Below are positions 35,027-45,600 of a stretch of DNA of 64,000 nucleotides, piece after piece (positions within the stretch are counted from its first letter, which is position 1; each line of letters starts with the position of its first letter). The notes under the pieces are model-generated. The model was not told the DNA's origin, did no database searches, and worked only from the letters and a program-made list of their open reading frames with translations. The translations under genes were made by a program, and so were the position numbers. Source of the DNA: Chitinophaga sp. 180180018-3 (lineage in GTDB: Bacteria; Bacteroidota; Bacteroidia; Chitinophagales; Chitinophagaceae); assembly GCF_037893185.1 (NCBI RefSeq), contig NZ_CP140772.1:2604001-2668000 (forward strand), read 5' to 3'.

Positions 35027-36895
35027 ATGTGTGGTATCTGCGGTATTGTTGATCTCTCTTACCAGGGCAGGAAAGAGCATTTTCCTATTATTGCCCCGAT
35101 GACAGAAAAACTGCGTCATAGAGGCCCCGATAGCAGTGCCTATTACTATGGTGATAATTTTGTATTTGGATTTTCGAGGCTTAGCATCATAGATATGAAA
35201 GGAGGCATGCAGCCTATTGGTAATGAAGACGATTCTATTGTGTTGATTTGTAATGGTGAGATATTCAATTATATTGAACTCAGGCAGATGCTGATAGCGA
35301 AAGGGCATCTGTTTAAAACAGGATCAGATGTAGAAGTAATCATTCATTTATACGAGGAATATGGTACCGCATTGCTGGATTACTTAAACGGACAGTTTTC
35401 ATTCGCTTTATTTGATCTGAAGAAACAAGTATTGCTATGTGCAAGAGATCATTTTGGTATTACTCCCTTTTATTATACAGTTGTAAATAATTACCTGGTA
35501 TTTGCTTCAGAGATAAAATCAATTCTGGTCTTTCCGGAATATAAAAAGAAGGTAGATCTGACAGGTTTAGACCAGGTGTTCACCTTTCCGGGAATGGTGA
35601 GTGATAGAACACTTTTTGCTGGAATATTAAGTTTGAAAAATGGGCACTTCCTGCGTTACGATGGATATAAATTGACGGAAGAAGAATATTGGGATCTCAT
35701 CTATCCTACGTCGGATGAAACTATATCAGTAGAAAATGAAAGCTATTATATCGACGGATTGAATGACCTCATCAATGACGCTATCAGGTTACGCCTGCGC
35801 AGTGATGTACCTGTGGGTCTTTACCTGAGTGGTGGATTGGATTCTTCACTGATAGCGGCCAAGGCAAAATCGATATCGCCGAAACAGGTTACCAATGCGT
35901 ATTCTATTGTTTTCGGTGAAAAAGATATAAACGAGGAAAAATATCAGCATTTACTGGCACAGCACCTGCAACTTAAACACTATAAGAAGTTGTTTAATTA
36001 TACCGATATCACAACGCGCTTACCTGATGCAGTTTATTTCTGTGAATGCCCTATAAAGGAAAGCTATAATACAGCATCTATGGCACTTTCCGAAATGGTG
36101 CACGATCATGATTACCGGGTAATACTTTCCGGAGAAGGAGCAGACGAATTTTTTGCCGGATATGTTGGTTACAGATTTGATAAGATCAGACAACAGCATG
36201 CCGATACTATTGAAGATAACTGGCAGGAGAGAGCCATTCGTAAGAAGTTATGGGGAGACGAGAATTTTTTTTATGAGAAGAATAAGACGGAGTTAGCCGG
36301 TATTAAACGTAGCCTGTATGCTGCCGGAGTAAAAGAGAAATTTGATCAGTTTAATTGTCTTGAGCATTTTGTCGTGAACAATAGCCGCCTTGTAAACCGG
36401 CATGTGTTGCATAAGAGGGCTTATCTCGACTATAAATTACGCTTGGTAGATCATCTTTTGTCAGATCATGGCGACCGGATGGGTTTAGCCAATTCGGTGG
36501 AGGTTAGATATCCATTTCTCGACAAACGTATCGCCGAATTTGCTGCCCGGATACCACCGGATCTTAAACTACATGATTTCGAGGAAAAGTATATCCTGAA
36601 GAAAATCGCATCGAAAGAGATTCCCGCAGAAATAGTAAGCCGTGAGAAGTTTGGCTTTGTAGCTCCGGGAAGTCCTTATATTCTGAAGAGGAATGTTTCA
36701 TATGTCAATGATCTGCTGTCATATGATACCATAAAACGACAGGGATATTTTAATCCGGAAGCAGTACAGGCGCTTGTAAAGCAATATAGTCAGGACGATT
36801 TTTACCTCAATATCCCTTTTGACTCAGACCTGCTGATGGTCATCATTACATTTGGCATACTGCTGGACAAATTTGATCTTCCTGATCACTCCTGA
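35027..36895 (+). CDS. asnB: Glutamine-hydrolysing asparagine synthetase
   Basis: A 622-residue AsnB-family enzyme. It begins MCGICGIV, giving the N-terminal glutaminase Cys after Met removal. The ATP-pyrophosphatase motif SGGLDSSL is near residue 268, and SGEGADEFFAGY lies near 370. It converts an aspartate-type carboxylate to the amide through an acyl-adenylate. Its neighbours are an Asp/Glu racemase-family protein and a glutamate mutase, and the cluster has three A domains with Asn-type codes. I therefore infer that it supplies Asn, or amidates 3-methyl-aspartate to 3-methyl-asparagine. AsnB homologues in other clusters can also amidate peptide carboxylates, which cannot be excluded here. 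Confidence 0.93.
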   Translation: MCGICGIVDLSYQGRKEHFPIIAPMTEKLRHRGPDSSAYYYGDNFVFGFSRLSIIDMKGGMQPIGNEDDSIVLICNGEIFNYIELRQMLIAKGHLFKTGSDVEVIIHLYEEYGTALLDYLNGQFSFALFDLKKQVLLCARDHFGITPFYYTVVNNYLVFASEIKSILVFPEYKKKVDLTGLDQVFTFPGMVSDRTLFAGILSLKNGHFLRYDGYKLTEEEYWDLIYPTSDETISVENESYYIDGLNDLINDAIRLRLRSDVPVGLYLSGGLDSSLIAAKAKSISPKQVTNAYSIVFGEKDINEEKYQHLLAQHLQLKHYKKLFNYTDITTRLPDAVYFCECPIKESYNTASMALSEMVHDHDYRVILSGEGADEFFAGYVGYRFDKIRQQHADTIEDNWQERAIRKKLWGDENFFYEKNKTELAGIKRSLYAAGVKEKFDQFNCLEHFVVNNSRLVNRHVLHKRAYLDYKLRLVDHLLSDHGDRMGLANSVEVRYPFLDKRIAEFAARIPPDLKLHDFEEKYILKKIASKEIPAEIVSREKFGFVAPGSPYILKRNVSYVNDLLSYDTIKRQGYFNPEAVQALVKQYSQDDFYLNIPFDSDLLMVIITFGILLDKFDLPDHS

Positions 36896-36929
36896 TATCC
36901 CCTTTTTTTAACCCTTATTATTTAGTGAT

Positions 36930-37646
36930 ATGTTTCCAACTGAAAAGAAATTGGGTATAATTGGCGGCATGGGTTCCTTTGCTTCTGCAAATCTTTACAA
37001 TACCATTTTAAGTAAATCCCCCGCAAGAAATGATGCAGAGCATATTGAAATCATCATTCATAATAATGCACGGATCCCCGACCGGACCAGAGGGATTCTT
37101 TACAATGGGCCGGACCCTTTTCCTGAGATATTACGATCGGCAAGAATGATGGATAGTTTACAGGTAGACTATTTACTCATGGCTTGTGTAACTGCTCATT
37201 ATTACTATGATATTTTGCAGGAAAAACTGCATTATACAACCATCCTCAACTTACTTGATGTATTAACTAATCATATACGGGAACATTTGCCGGCTGTGAA
37301 AACCATCGGATTACTGGCAACCACCGGCGTAATCAAAACACAGATGTGGCATAAGAAACTCCGGAATATAGGTGTAGAAGTGATCTGTTTGCCTCAAACA
37401 GAGCAGGAGTCTCTTTTCATGGAGGCCATCTATGGAGATAAAGGTGTGAAATCCGGCATGGTGTCAGATGAACCTCAGAAGAGATTGATAGAGGCCTGTC
37501 ATATGCTCACCGCTATGGGAGCAGATGCCATCCTCTCTAGTTGTTCTGAAATTCCGCTGGTACTCAGGCAACAGCACGTTGAAGTATTATTAATAGATGC
37601 TTTCGATGTGCTGACAGATTACGTATTGAAGCAGTTTTATTCATAA
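36930..37646 (+). CDS. Aspartate/glutamate racemase family protein
   Basis: A 238-residue PLP-independent racemase-fold protein. It opens with KLGIIGGMGSFAS, the usual Asp racemase N-terminus. Both catalytic cysteines appear to be present: the first in MACVTAH (near residue 90, where the family often has NTAH) and the second in SSCSEIPL (near residue 210). It should interconvert enantiomers of aspartate or a close analogue. Lying between asnB and the glutamate mutase, it may provide D-Asp or epimerise 3-methyl-aspartate at C2. Because the assembly line has its own E domains, a free D-amino acid is not obviously needed, so the substrate is uncertain. Confidence 0.85.
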   Translation: MFPTEKKLGIIGGMGSFASANLYNTILSKSPARNDAEHIEIIIHNNARIPDRTRGILYNGPDPFPEILRSARMMDSLQVDYLLMACVTAHYYYDILQEKLHYTTILNLLDVLTNHIREHLPAVKTIGLLATTGVIKTQMWHKKLRNIGVEVICLPQTEQESLFMEAIYGDKGVKSGMVSDEPQKRLIEACHMLTAMGADAILSSCSEIPLVLRQQHVEVLLIDAFDVLTDYVLKQFYS

Positions 37647-37667
37647 AACGTATTTATATCTTCTAAA

Positions 37668-39602
37668 ATGAAAATTAGAGTTTTACTGGGCGGTTTGGGC
37701 GATGATGCGCATTCTGTGGGATTGACTTTATTAAACTGGTTTTTACTGGAAGAAGGATTTCACGTAACCAGCCTTATCATTCAGAATTCAATCAACGATT
37801 TTTTCAGGCATGCCGATAGCCATGAAATAATATTTGTTTCCAGTCTGAATGGTCATTCGGATCTTTATCTTAAAGATTTTGCCGAAAAGCTGGCTGGTTT
37901 TAAGATGATTCATGACGAGCCTAAAATATGGTACATTGGTGGGAATCTTTCAACCAGTAAGACGGACGATGAAGTTATTGGTAGTTATCTCCAAAAAGGA
38001 TTTACCCGGGTTTTTCCGAAGCCGGTGGGGCTCGATAGAATTAAAATCTGTCTGAAAGAAGATATTGGTTATTATAACATCAAAGGTCATCCTGTAGCTA
38101 AATCATATATCTATTTTAAGGAAGAAATTGATTATAGTATAGATCTGATTAATGATAATCCCCTTACAAGAGAAGCATTTGAAAAAGAGAGAAAGGAAGT
38201 TCTTTTAAGTTTCAGGACAGGTAAAGATGTAAATGAGCTGGCGGCAAGAAAGAGCCTTGCAAAGGTAAAGAATCTTAGTCAGCTTCTATGGCACAACAAG
38301 GAACATGGAAAAACTCCATTGGTACAACCTCGCACTGGTGTGGCAGATATTGGTCAACAGATAGCGCTGTTTAAGAAACTATCTGAACAGAACATCTCCG
38401 TTTTATCGGTACAGCTGGATGCAGCCAGCAGGCGTAATTTATATCATGTGGCAGAGGAAGGGCTGCTGGATAGTATTATGTGCGGAAAGTCGCGGTTGAA
38501 TGGGTTTCCTGTACCGGTTCATGGAGTAACAGGGGTACAGAAGATCATAGAAAATTTCGATAAACCTTTCCAGATTCGTGGGGGAGCACCCGATCACCGG
38601 TTGACTTACGAGATAGGTATTGCTGGTGGGGCCACTGGAGTGGAAGGCGCTTTTCTTTGTTATCTGTTTCCATATGATAAAAGTACACCTCCTCACAAAT
38701 CGCTGGCACATTGGAAGTATGTAGACAGGTTGGCAGCAAGGTACTTTTATCGTCATAATGTTTTAATTAACAGGGAGTTCTTTGGCCCGCTTACCAGCAC
38801 ACTGCTTGAGCCAAGTATACCAATTGTAATCAATATCGTGCAGGCTATACTTTCGGCCAAACAAGGTATCAGGAGTATTAGTGTTGGATATGCTGAACAG
38901 GGAAATAGAGAGCAGGATATAGCCGCGCTTGCGGTAATGGAAAACCTGACAAACGTTTACCTTCTTAAATATGGTTTAAGGCACTGTCAGGTAACTACTG
39001 TTTTCCATCAGTTCATGGCCGCTTTTCCCACCGATAATGAAAAATCAGAACAGGTTATCCGGGAAAGCGCTGTTACCGCTACCTGTGCAAATGCAACCAA
39101 AATTATGACGAAAACGCCCGTGGAATCCATCAAAATTCCAAGTGTAAATGATAATGTAAGAGGTGTGAAACTAACATTTGAAGGGATAAAAAAGGCAGGT
39201 GATGTAAAGTACAACCAGCAGGAAGTCAACGAGGAAATGAAGTTGTTGGAGGCAGAAGTTATCAGTATCATGAATGTGATTGAGATTATGGGCATGGGAC
39301 ATGTAGCACGGGGTGCTGTAAAGGCTTTCCAGGAAGGCATTCTGGATATTCCTTTCTCTCCCAGTAATTACAACCGGGGTAAAACTATTACTTTCAGAGC
39401 AATCACTGGCGCCATCCGATTTGCAAACCCCGATCATCTCCCTTTTTCTGATAAGATAAAAGACTTCCATCATAATGAGCTCATCATAAAAAAGAAATAT
39501 GAAAGAGAGAGTAACCTGGTGAAATTGGTAGAGAATGATCTTTCCCGTATATGGAAAAATGAATTTTCACAATGGCCTCTGACACAACAATCGTTAACCT
39601 GA
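37668..39602 (+). CDS. Fused adenosylcobalamin-dependent glutamate mutase (small and large subunits in one chain)
   Basis: A 644-residue protein joining two normally separate subunits. Residues ~1-140 match the B12-binding small subunit (GlmS/MutS type): D13-x-H15-x-x-G18 gives the cobalamin-ligating His, followed by SLNGHSD and YIGGNLS. Residues ~150-600 match the catalytic large subunit (GlmE/MutE), with PLVQPRTGVAD, QIRGGAPDHRLTYE near 304 and GGATGVEG. The enzyme rearranges L-glutamate to (2S,3S)-3-methylaspartate. In friulimicin-type clusters this reaction supplies methyl-aspartate to the NRPS. Here asnB and a racemase precede it, and an A-first NRPS follows. The C-terminal ~40 residues are charged and have no clear role. 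Confidence 0.92.
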   Translation: MKIRVLLGGLGDDAHSVGLTLLNWFLLEEGFHVTSLIIQNSINDFFRHADSHEIIFVSSLNGHSDLYLKDFAEKLAGFKMIHDEPKIWYIGGNLSTSKTDDEVIGSYLQKGFTRVFPKPVGLDRIKICLKEDIGYYNIKGHPVAKSYIYFKEEIDYSIDLINDNPLTREAFEKERKEVLLSFRTGKDVNELAARKSLAKVKNLSQLLWHNKEHGKTPLVQPRTGVADIGQQIALFKKLSEQNISVLSVQLDAASRRNLYHVAEEGLLDSIMCGKSRLNGFPVPVHGVTGVQKIIENFDKPFQIRGGAPDHRLTYEIGIAGGATGVEGAFLCYLFPYDKSTPPHKSLAHWKYVDRLAARYFYRHNVLINREFFGPLTSTLLEPSIPIVINIVQAILSAKQGIRSISVGYAEQGNREQDIAALAVMENLTNVYLLKYGLRHCQVTTVFHQFMAAFPTDNEKSEQVIRESAVTATCANATKIMTKTPVESIKIPSVNDNVRGVKLTFEGIKKAGDVKYNQQEVNEEMKLLEAEVISIMNVIEIMGMGHVARGAVKAFQEGILDIPFSPSNYNRGKTITFRAITGAIRFANPDHLPFSDKIKDFHHNELIIKKKYERESNLVKLVENDLSRIWKNEFSQWPLTQQSLT

Positions 39603-39659
39603 TAGTTGCGTCTCCGAAGATATTTGCATTATATCATGCATCAGCAGTGCTTTAATTAT

Positions 39660-42600
39660 ATGAAACCAATCCAGGAATTATTGCAAAACGCTTTTGATAA
39701 ATATGCCGGCAATACCGCTGTCAGGTATAGGGGGCAGCATATAACTTATGCTGAAATGGAGAAACTGGCTGGTAAATACGCGCATTTTATTGACCAACAA
39801 TCTATAGCAGCCGGCAGTTTTATTGGAGTACATATAAAAGATAAGTTGGGTTTTATAGCCGCCATCATAGGGGTTTTAAGCCGGGGATGCATTTTTGTGC
39901 CTATTGACCCGCTATTACCATTTGGCCGGATATCAGTATTGGCCGGATTGATAGACTTTACAGCTATTTTTACCGGAGAGAAAGAATTGTTTGCTGATAT
40001 CTGTGATTCTAAAAAGGTGTTCAATGAAATTGATGTTGCTACAGGAGAATATTTTACGGGGAGCATCTTTTCCGGTAACTATCAGCCACAGGATCCCATT
40101 TATACTTTTTTTACTTCTGGTACCAGCGGTTTACCTAAGGCAGTACTGGGCAGAAATGAGAGCCTTTCTCATTTTCTTACATGGGAAGCAGGTACTTTTG
40201 ATGTAGACGAAACGTCCTGCGTGAGCCAGTTTTCGGCCGCCGGATTTGATGCCGTGCTGCGGGATATTTTTCTTCCGCTTGTTTTTGGTGCTACGCTATG
40301 TATACCCCAGGAAAACAATATCATCTTTGACCAGGAGATGTTGATAAACTGGCTGGAAGATAACAACATCACACATATACATTGTGTACCTGGCATATTC
40401 CGTTTACTGAAAGACTGCCCACTAACTGCATTGAGTTTGCCCCGCCTTCGTTACATTATTATGGCAGGCGAAGAACTCAGACCAAACGAGCTGAAGTCGT
40501 GGTTCGATATATTCAGGGATCGCATAGGATTAGTGAATCTGTATGGCGCCACAGAAGTCACAATGGCAAAAACCTATTATCTTATTTCGCCTGAAGATGT
40601 AAATATGGTGAGAATTCCTGTTGGGAAAGCAATAAGTAATACACAGGTATTCGTAATGGATAAGGAACTGCAGATTTGTGATGAACAGCTTACAGGCGAT
40701 ATTTATATTAGAACTCCCTATCGCACTTTAGGCTATTATAACGATGAAGAACTGAATAAATCAAAATTTATTCCTAATCCTTATAATGATGACCCGGACG
40801 ATATGCTATATTATTCTGGTGATTTGGGCTATATGCTGCCGGATGGAAATCTCGTTTTTCTGGGTAGAAAGGATGACCAGGTAAAGATCCGGGGTAATCG
40901 GGTAGCATGTGGAGAAGTAGAGAATTATCTGCTTAGAAACCCTGATATCAGTAATTGCGTGGTGATTGTAAGAGATCACGTAGACGAAAAGGAATTATGT
41001 TGTTACTATATATCCAATTGCCTGACGCCACAGGAAGTAAGGAACTATGCCAGAGAAGGGTTAGCAGATTATATGGTTCCGGCCTTTTTTGTCAGGCTGT
41101 TACAGTTTCCGTTGACTGTTAATGGCAAAATAGACAAAGCGGCATTACCAGAGCCCACTTTTACAGCGGTGGAGTATATTCCGGCACGCAGCCCGATTGA
41201 AGCAACGCTTGTAGATTTATGGAGCCGAATATTACATCTGCCGGCCGAATTAATAAGTGTGAACACCACTTTTTTTGATACCGGTGGAAACTCCATCAGA
41301 CTGATGTCGTTGATGTCAGAGATCCACAAAGTCTTTAATGTCAGGATTTCTCTGCAGGAGATTTTTAATCAATCTACTATAGAAGAAATAGCGGTGCTTA
41401 TACAGTCTGGCCGAAGTCAGCATTTTACAGCTATTGCACCCGCACCAGAGAAGGCATATTATAGGATATCCTTTGCGCAGCACCGCATTTATTTTGCCTG
41501 CCAATTGGATACATTGAATACCGCCTACAACATGCCAGGGCGTATTGAGCTGGATCCTTCACTCGATCGGGAGACAATTGAAAATGCCATTCAACAATTG
41601 TTTGACAGGCATGAAAGTTTTCGTACTTCATTTCATTTGGTAGATGAAACATGCATGCAGCAGATAGAGACTGGTATAAAGTTTACGTTGGAAGAAGCTG
41701 CCAGTGAACAAAGGATGGACTTTGTGCAGCCATTTAATCTTGCCCAGGCTCCCTTGTTCCGGGCTTGTCTTGTGAGAAATGGATATAGTTTACATCTGTT
41801 GTATGATTTACACCACATTATATGTGATGGTACCTCTGAACAAATATTAGAGAAGGAGTTGTTGGGTCTACTTAATGGCAAAGTGTTATCACCGGTTAAC
41901 CTGCAATACAGGGATTTTGCGGAATGGGAGCAAAGTGAGGCTGTACGTGGTGAAATAGAAAAACAGGGACAATACTGGAAAAATGCATTGAACGGAAACC
42001 TGCCTTTGTTGCAGCTCCCCGTAAACTATACCCGTGGTAATGCCAGTCAGGAGGAGGGCATTGTGTTGTTTTCTCTGGATGATACTGAACAGTTGATAAT
42101 CAATCGGCTGCGCTTCAGTTATGGTCTTACGCCAGCCATGGTGCTACACAGCGTATTTCATCTTGTGCTGGCTAAGATCTGTGGGCAGGAAGATGTTATT
42201 ACCGGCATGTTGTCGGAAGGAAGAATGCATGTGGACGCCTATGCGGTTATTGGTATGTTTGTTAATTTTCTTCCGGTTCTCAGCAGCCCGTCACAGAGCA
42301 AACGGGTAGGTGATTTTTTTATGGAGATGAAAACCAATATGCTTGCCGCACAAGCTAATAGCCTATACCCTTTTAATGAACTGGTTGCAGCATTGAATAT
42401 AAAATGGAGTGATACCCGTAATCCGGTTTTTGACGTGGTTTTCAATTTTGTGAGCGGTTTTACAGAAACGGAACCCAATCAGGAAGATGTATTCTTGAAC
42501 CAGGCATTAAAAAGAGGAGCTAAAGTGGATTTGCTCCTGACCTGTAAAGAAATAGGCAAAAGGATGTTTTTAGGGATGAGTTATAACCGTGGGTTATTCG

Positions 42601-45600
42601 AGCACGCCACAGTTGAGACGATCTGCCGGTTCTTCAGGCGGGTGCTTACATCGCTGGAAGATAAATGGGATCAGGCTATCAGCGATCTGGACATGTTTGA
42701 CGCTGGTGAAAAAGTACGGATGGTATCGCAGTTGTCAGAACCATTAAGACAGCCGCTGAAATTCAATACTATACAGGAACTGTATACACATAGCTTCGAA
42801 AATTACAGTGATCATATCGCCATTGAATGGGGGGATCAGTCATGCAGCTACCGGGAGCTGAACGGACGGTCTGCAGCCGTTGCCCGCAGCCTGGCGGATA
42901 TGCGCTTGCCTGATAAGAGCTTTGTTGGTATATACACCGACGACAGGATTGGATTTATTAGCGCCGTTATCGGAGTGCTGACGGCCGGGCATATTTTTGT
43001 TCCGATCGACAAAAAGCTACCACCAGAGAGAATAAAAGCACTGTTGCAGGAGGTGTCGCCAGCCGCCGTGATTGTAGATGATGAGACCCGGATTCCTGCG
43101 TTTATGGCAGACCTCTGCGTGATAAAGTGGTCGGATAATCCGATTTTTTCTCCACTGTTACCTCCTTCAATTGTCTACGCCCCGGATGATGCGGTGTATG
43201 TTTTCTTTACTTCCGGTTCCACGGGAAAACCAAAGGCCATTATAGGCAGGAATGAAAGCCTTTGTCATTTTGTTGAATGGGAAGCCTCCAGGTTGCAGCT
43301 GGATGCCTCATGTAGGGTAAGTCAGTTGACAGCCCCAGGCTTCGATGCTATACTTCGTGATATTTTTGTTCCTATACTAACAGGCGGCACTATTTGTATT
43401 CCGCCAGACAGGAATCTACTCTTTGATCCGGAGCTGCTGGCGTCGTGGATACAACAACAGCAGATAACGCTGTTACATTGTGTGCCGAGTATATTTCGGG
43501 TACTAAACGAGCAAACATTATTTCAAAAAGGATCTACAGCGCTGAAACACATCCTCCTGTCAGGAGAGGAAATAAAAGCCAATGAGTTGAGGCAATGGTA
43601 TGAAAACTCAGCAGAGGAGGTTCAGCTGGTAAATTTATACGGTCCAACAGAAACAACAATGATTAAGACCTGCTATTTCATCCGCAGGATCGATGGCGGA
43701 AATAACAAGGTTGCGGTAGGGAATGCGATCGCCGGTAGCCAGGTATTTATACTGGATGAACGACAACAGCCGGTTCCGCATCTCGTGCCAGGGGATATAT
43801 ATATCCGGACACCCTATAGAACGCTGGGATATTTCCGTGAGGGGAGCCTGGATAAACATACTTTTCAGCCCAACCCATTTAATAGCGGTGATTCGGATGA
43901 TTTGCTCTACAAAACTGGCGATATCGGCCGTTTACTGGCTAGTGGTGCCCTGGAATATATAGGAAGGAAAGATAATCAGGTGAAGATAAGAGGAAATCGG
44001 GTAGCGCCGGGCGAGATAGAAAATATGTTGATTGGATTCCCCGGCATCTCGCAGGCGGCCGTTTTGTCGGTAAAAGATGACAATGGAGAGATTGATTTGG
44101 TGGGGTATTATACAGCGAATAAGCAGTTGTCTGTTGCTGTGGTCAGAGACTACCTTGGCAGGACTTTACCGGAATATATGGTGCCCGTCGGCCTCCTGCA
44201 AATTACCAGCTGGCCCTTACTGCCAAATGGTAAGCTGGATCGAAATGCGCTGCCTGTGTGGGAAAGAAGCAGCGATGAGTATGTGCTGCCCCGGAATGAG
44301 GAAGAATTTAGGGTACAGAAAATATGGTCAGCGATATTATCCTCCGGTAAATCACCTGTTAGTATACATACGAAATTTTTTGACGCTGGTGGAAATTCAT
44401 TGAAATTAATGAGCCTTATAGCTGGTATTCATCGCGAGTTTGATGTAAGGCTATCCCTGGGCGAAGTTTTTAAAACTCCTACTATTGCAGGTATCAGTAC
44501 TGCTATCAGAAAAGCCCGTCCATCTTCTTTTCTGCAGCAGCTGCGGCCACGAGAAAAGCAAGCATATTATCCACTAACGCCGTCTCAGCAGCGATTATAT
44601 TTTCTACAACATCTTCATCCCGATAGCAGGGCCTATACGATGTACCTGAAACTGGATGTAACGGGTTTATCTATAGACAGCATCCACATTGCATTGAATA
44701 AGCTGGTGGCAAGACACGAATGTCTGCGAACGTCCTTCCGGCTTTTTAATGAACAGCCCATTCAAATTGTGCACGACCAGCTGGAGCTGGAAGTGGTAGA
44801 AATGGAAGAACAGCAACTGGAAGAAGAATTTCTGCAACCTTTTGACCTGTCTGTTGCTCCATTGCTGAAAGCGGTAATTATTGCCGGTAAAGGGAAGAAA
44901 AACCTGTTTATAAAAATCCATCATATCATTAATGATGCTGTTACTGAACGGATTTTATCTGAAGAATTCAGTCTGCTGCTACTCGATCAGGCATTGCCAC
45001 CATTAAGGATTCAATACCGCGATTATGAACGCTGGAAGAATAGCATGACTCATCGAAATCGCGTTGATTTGCAGGCGAAATTCTGGAAAAATGAGCTGGC
45101 AGGCAGATTGCCGGATATCATACTCCCTTACGATTATCCTCCCATTGGTAGCGACAAAGAACGACCGGGAACTGTTACTTATTTTAGCCTCCCTCCGACA
45201 CTCAATGAACAGGTACTTGCATTGCTAAAAGAACATGACCTTACCCTGTTCATGTATTTGTTTACCGTTTATAATGTATTGCTTTATCGTTACAGTCGTA
45301 ATGAGGAACTGTTGACCGCCTTTCCGGCAGCCGGTAGGAATAATCCTGATCTTGAAAATGTAGCAGGTTTCTTTGTGAACATGCTACTGGTAAGATCTTA
45401 TCCCAAACCAACACAAAGTTTCTGTAACTATGTTTCTTTTATGAAGGAAAAGATAGGAACAATACTGGAAAACAGTGATTATGAATTTGACTGGCTGATG
45501 AAGGATTTACAGCATAGCGGCGTAGGCAGCCACGCCCTGGTGAAAACAGTATTTACAATGCAGCATGCACATCGGTTATACCGCTTCGAGGAAGTAGACG

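Noticed and set aside
36896..36929. Possible terminator at a T-rich stretch after asnB
   Set aside because: The run of T is not preceded by a stable hairpin and the next gene is co-oriented 34 bases on.
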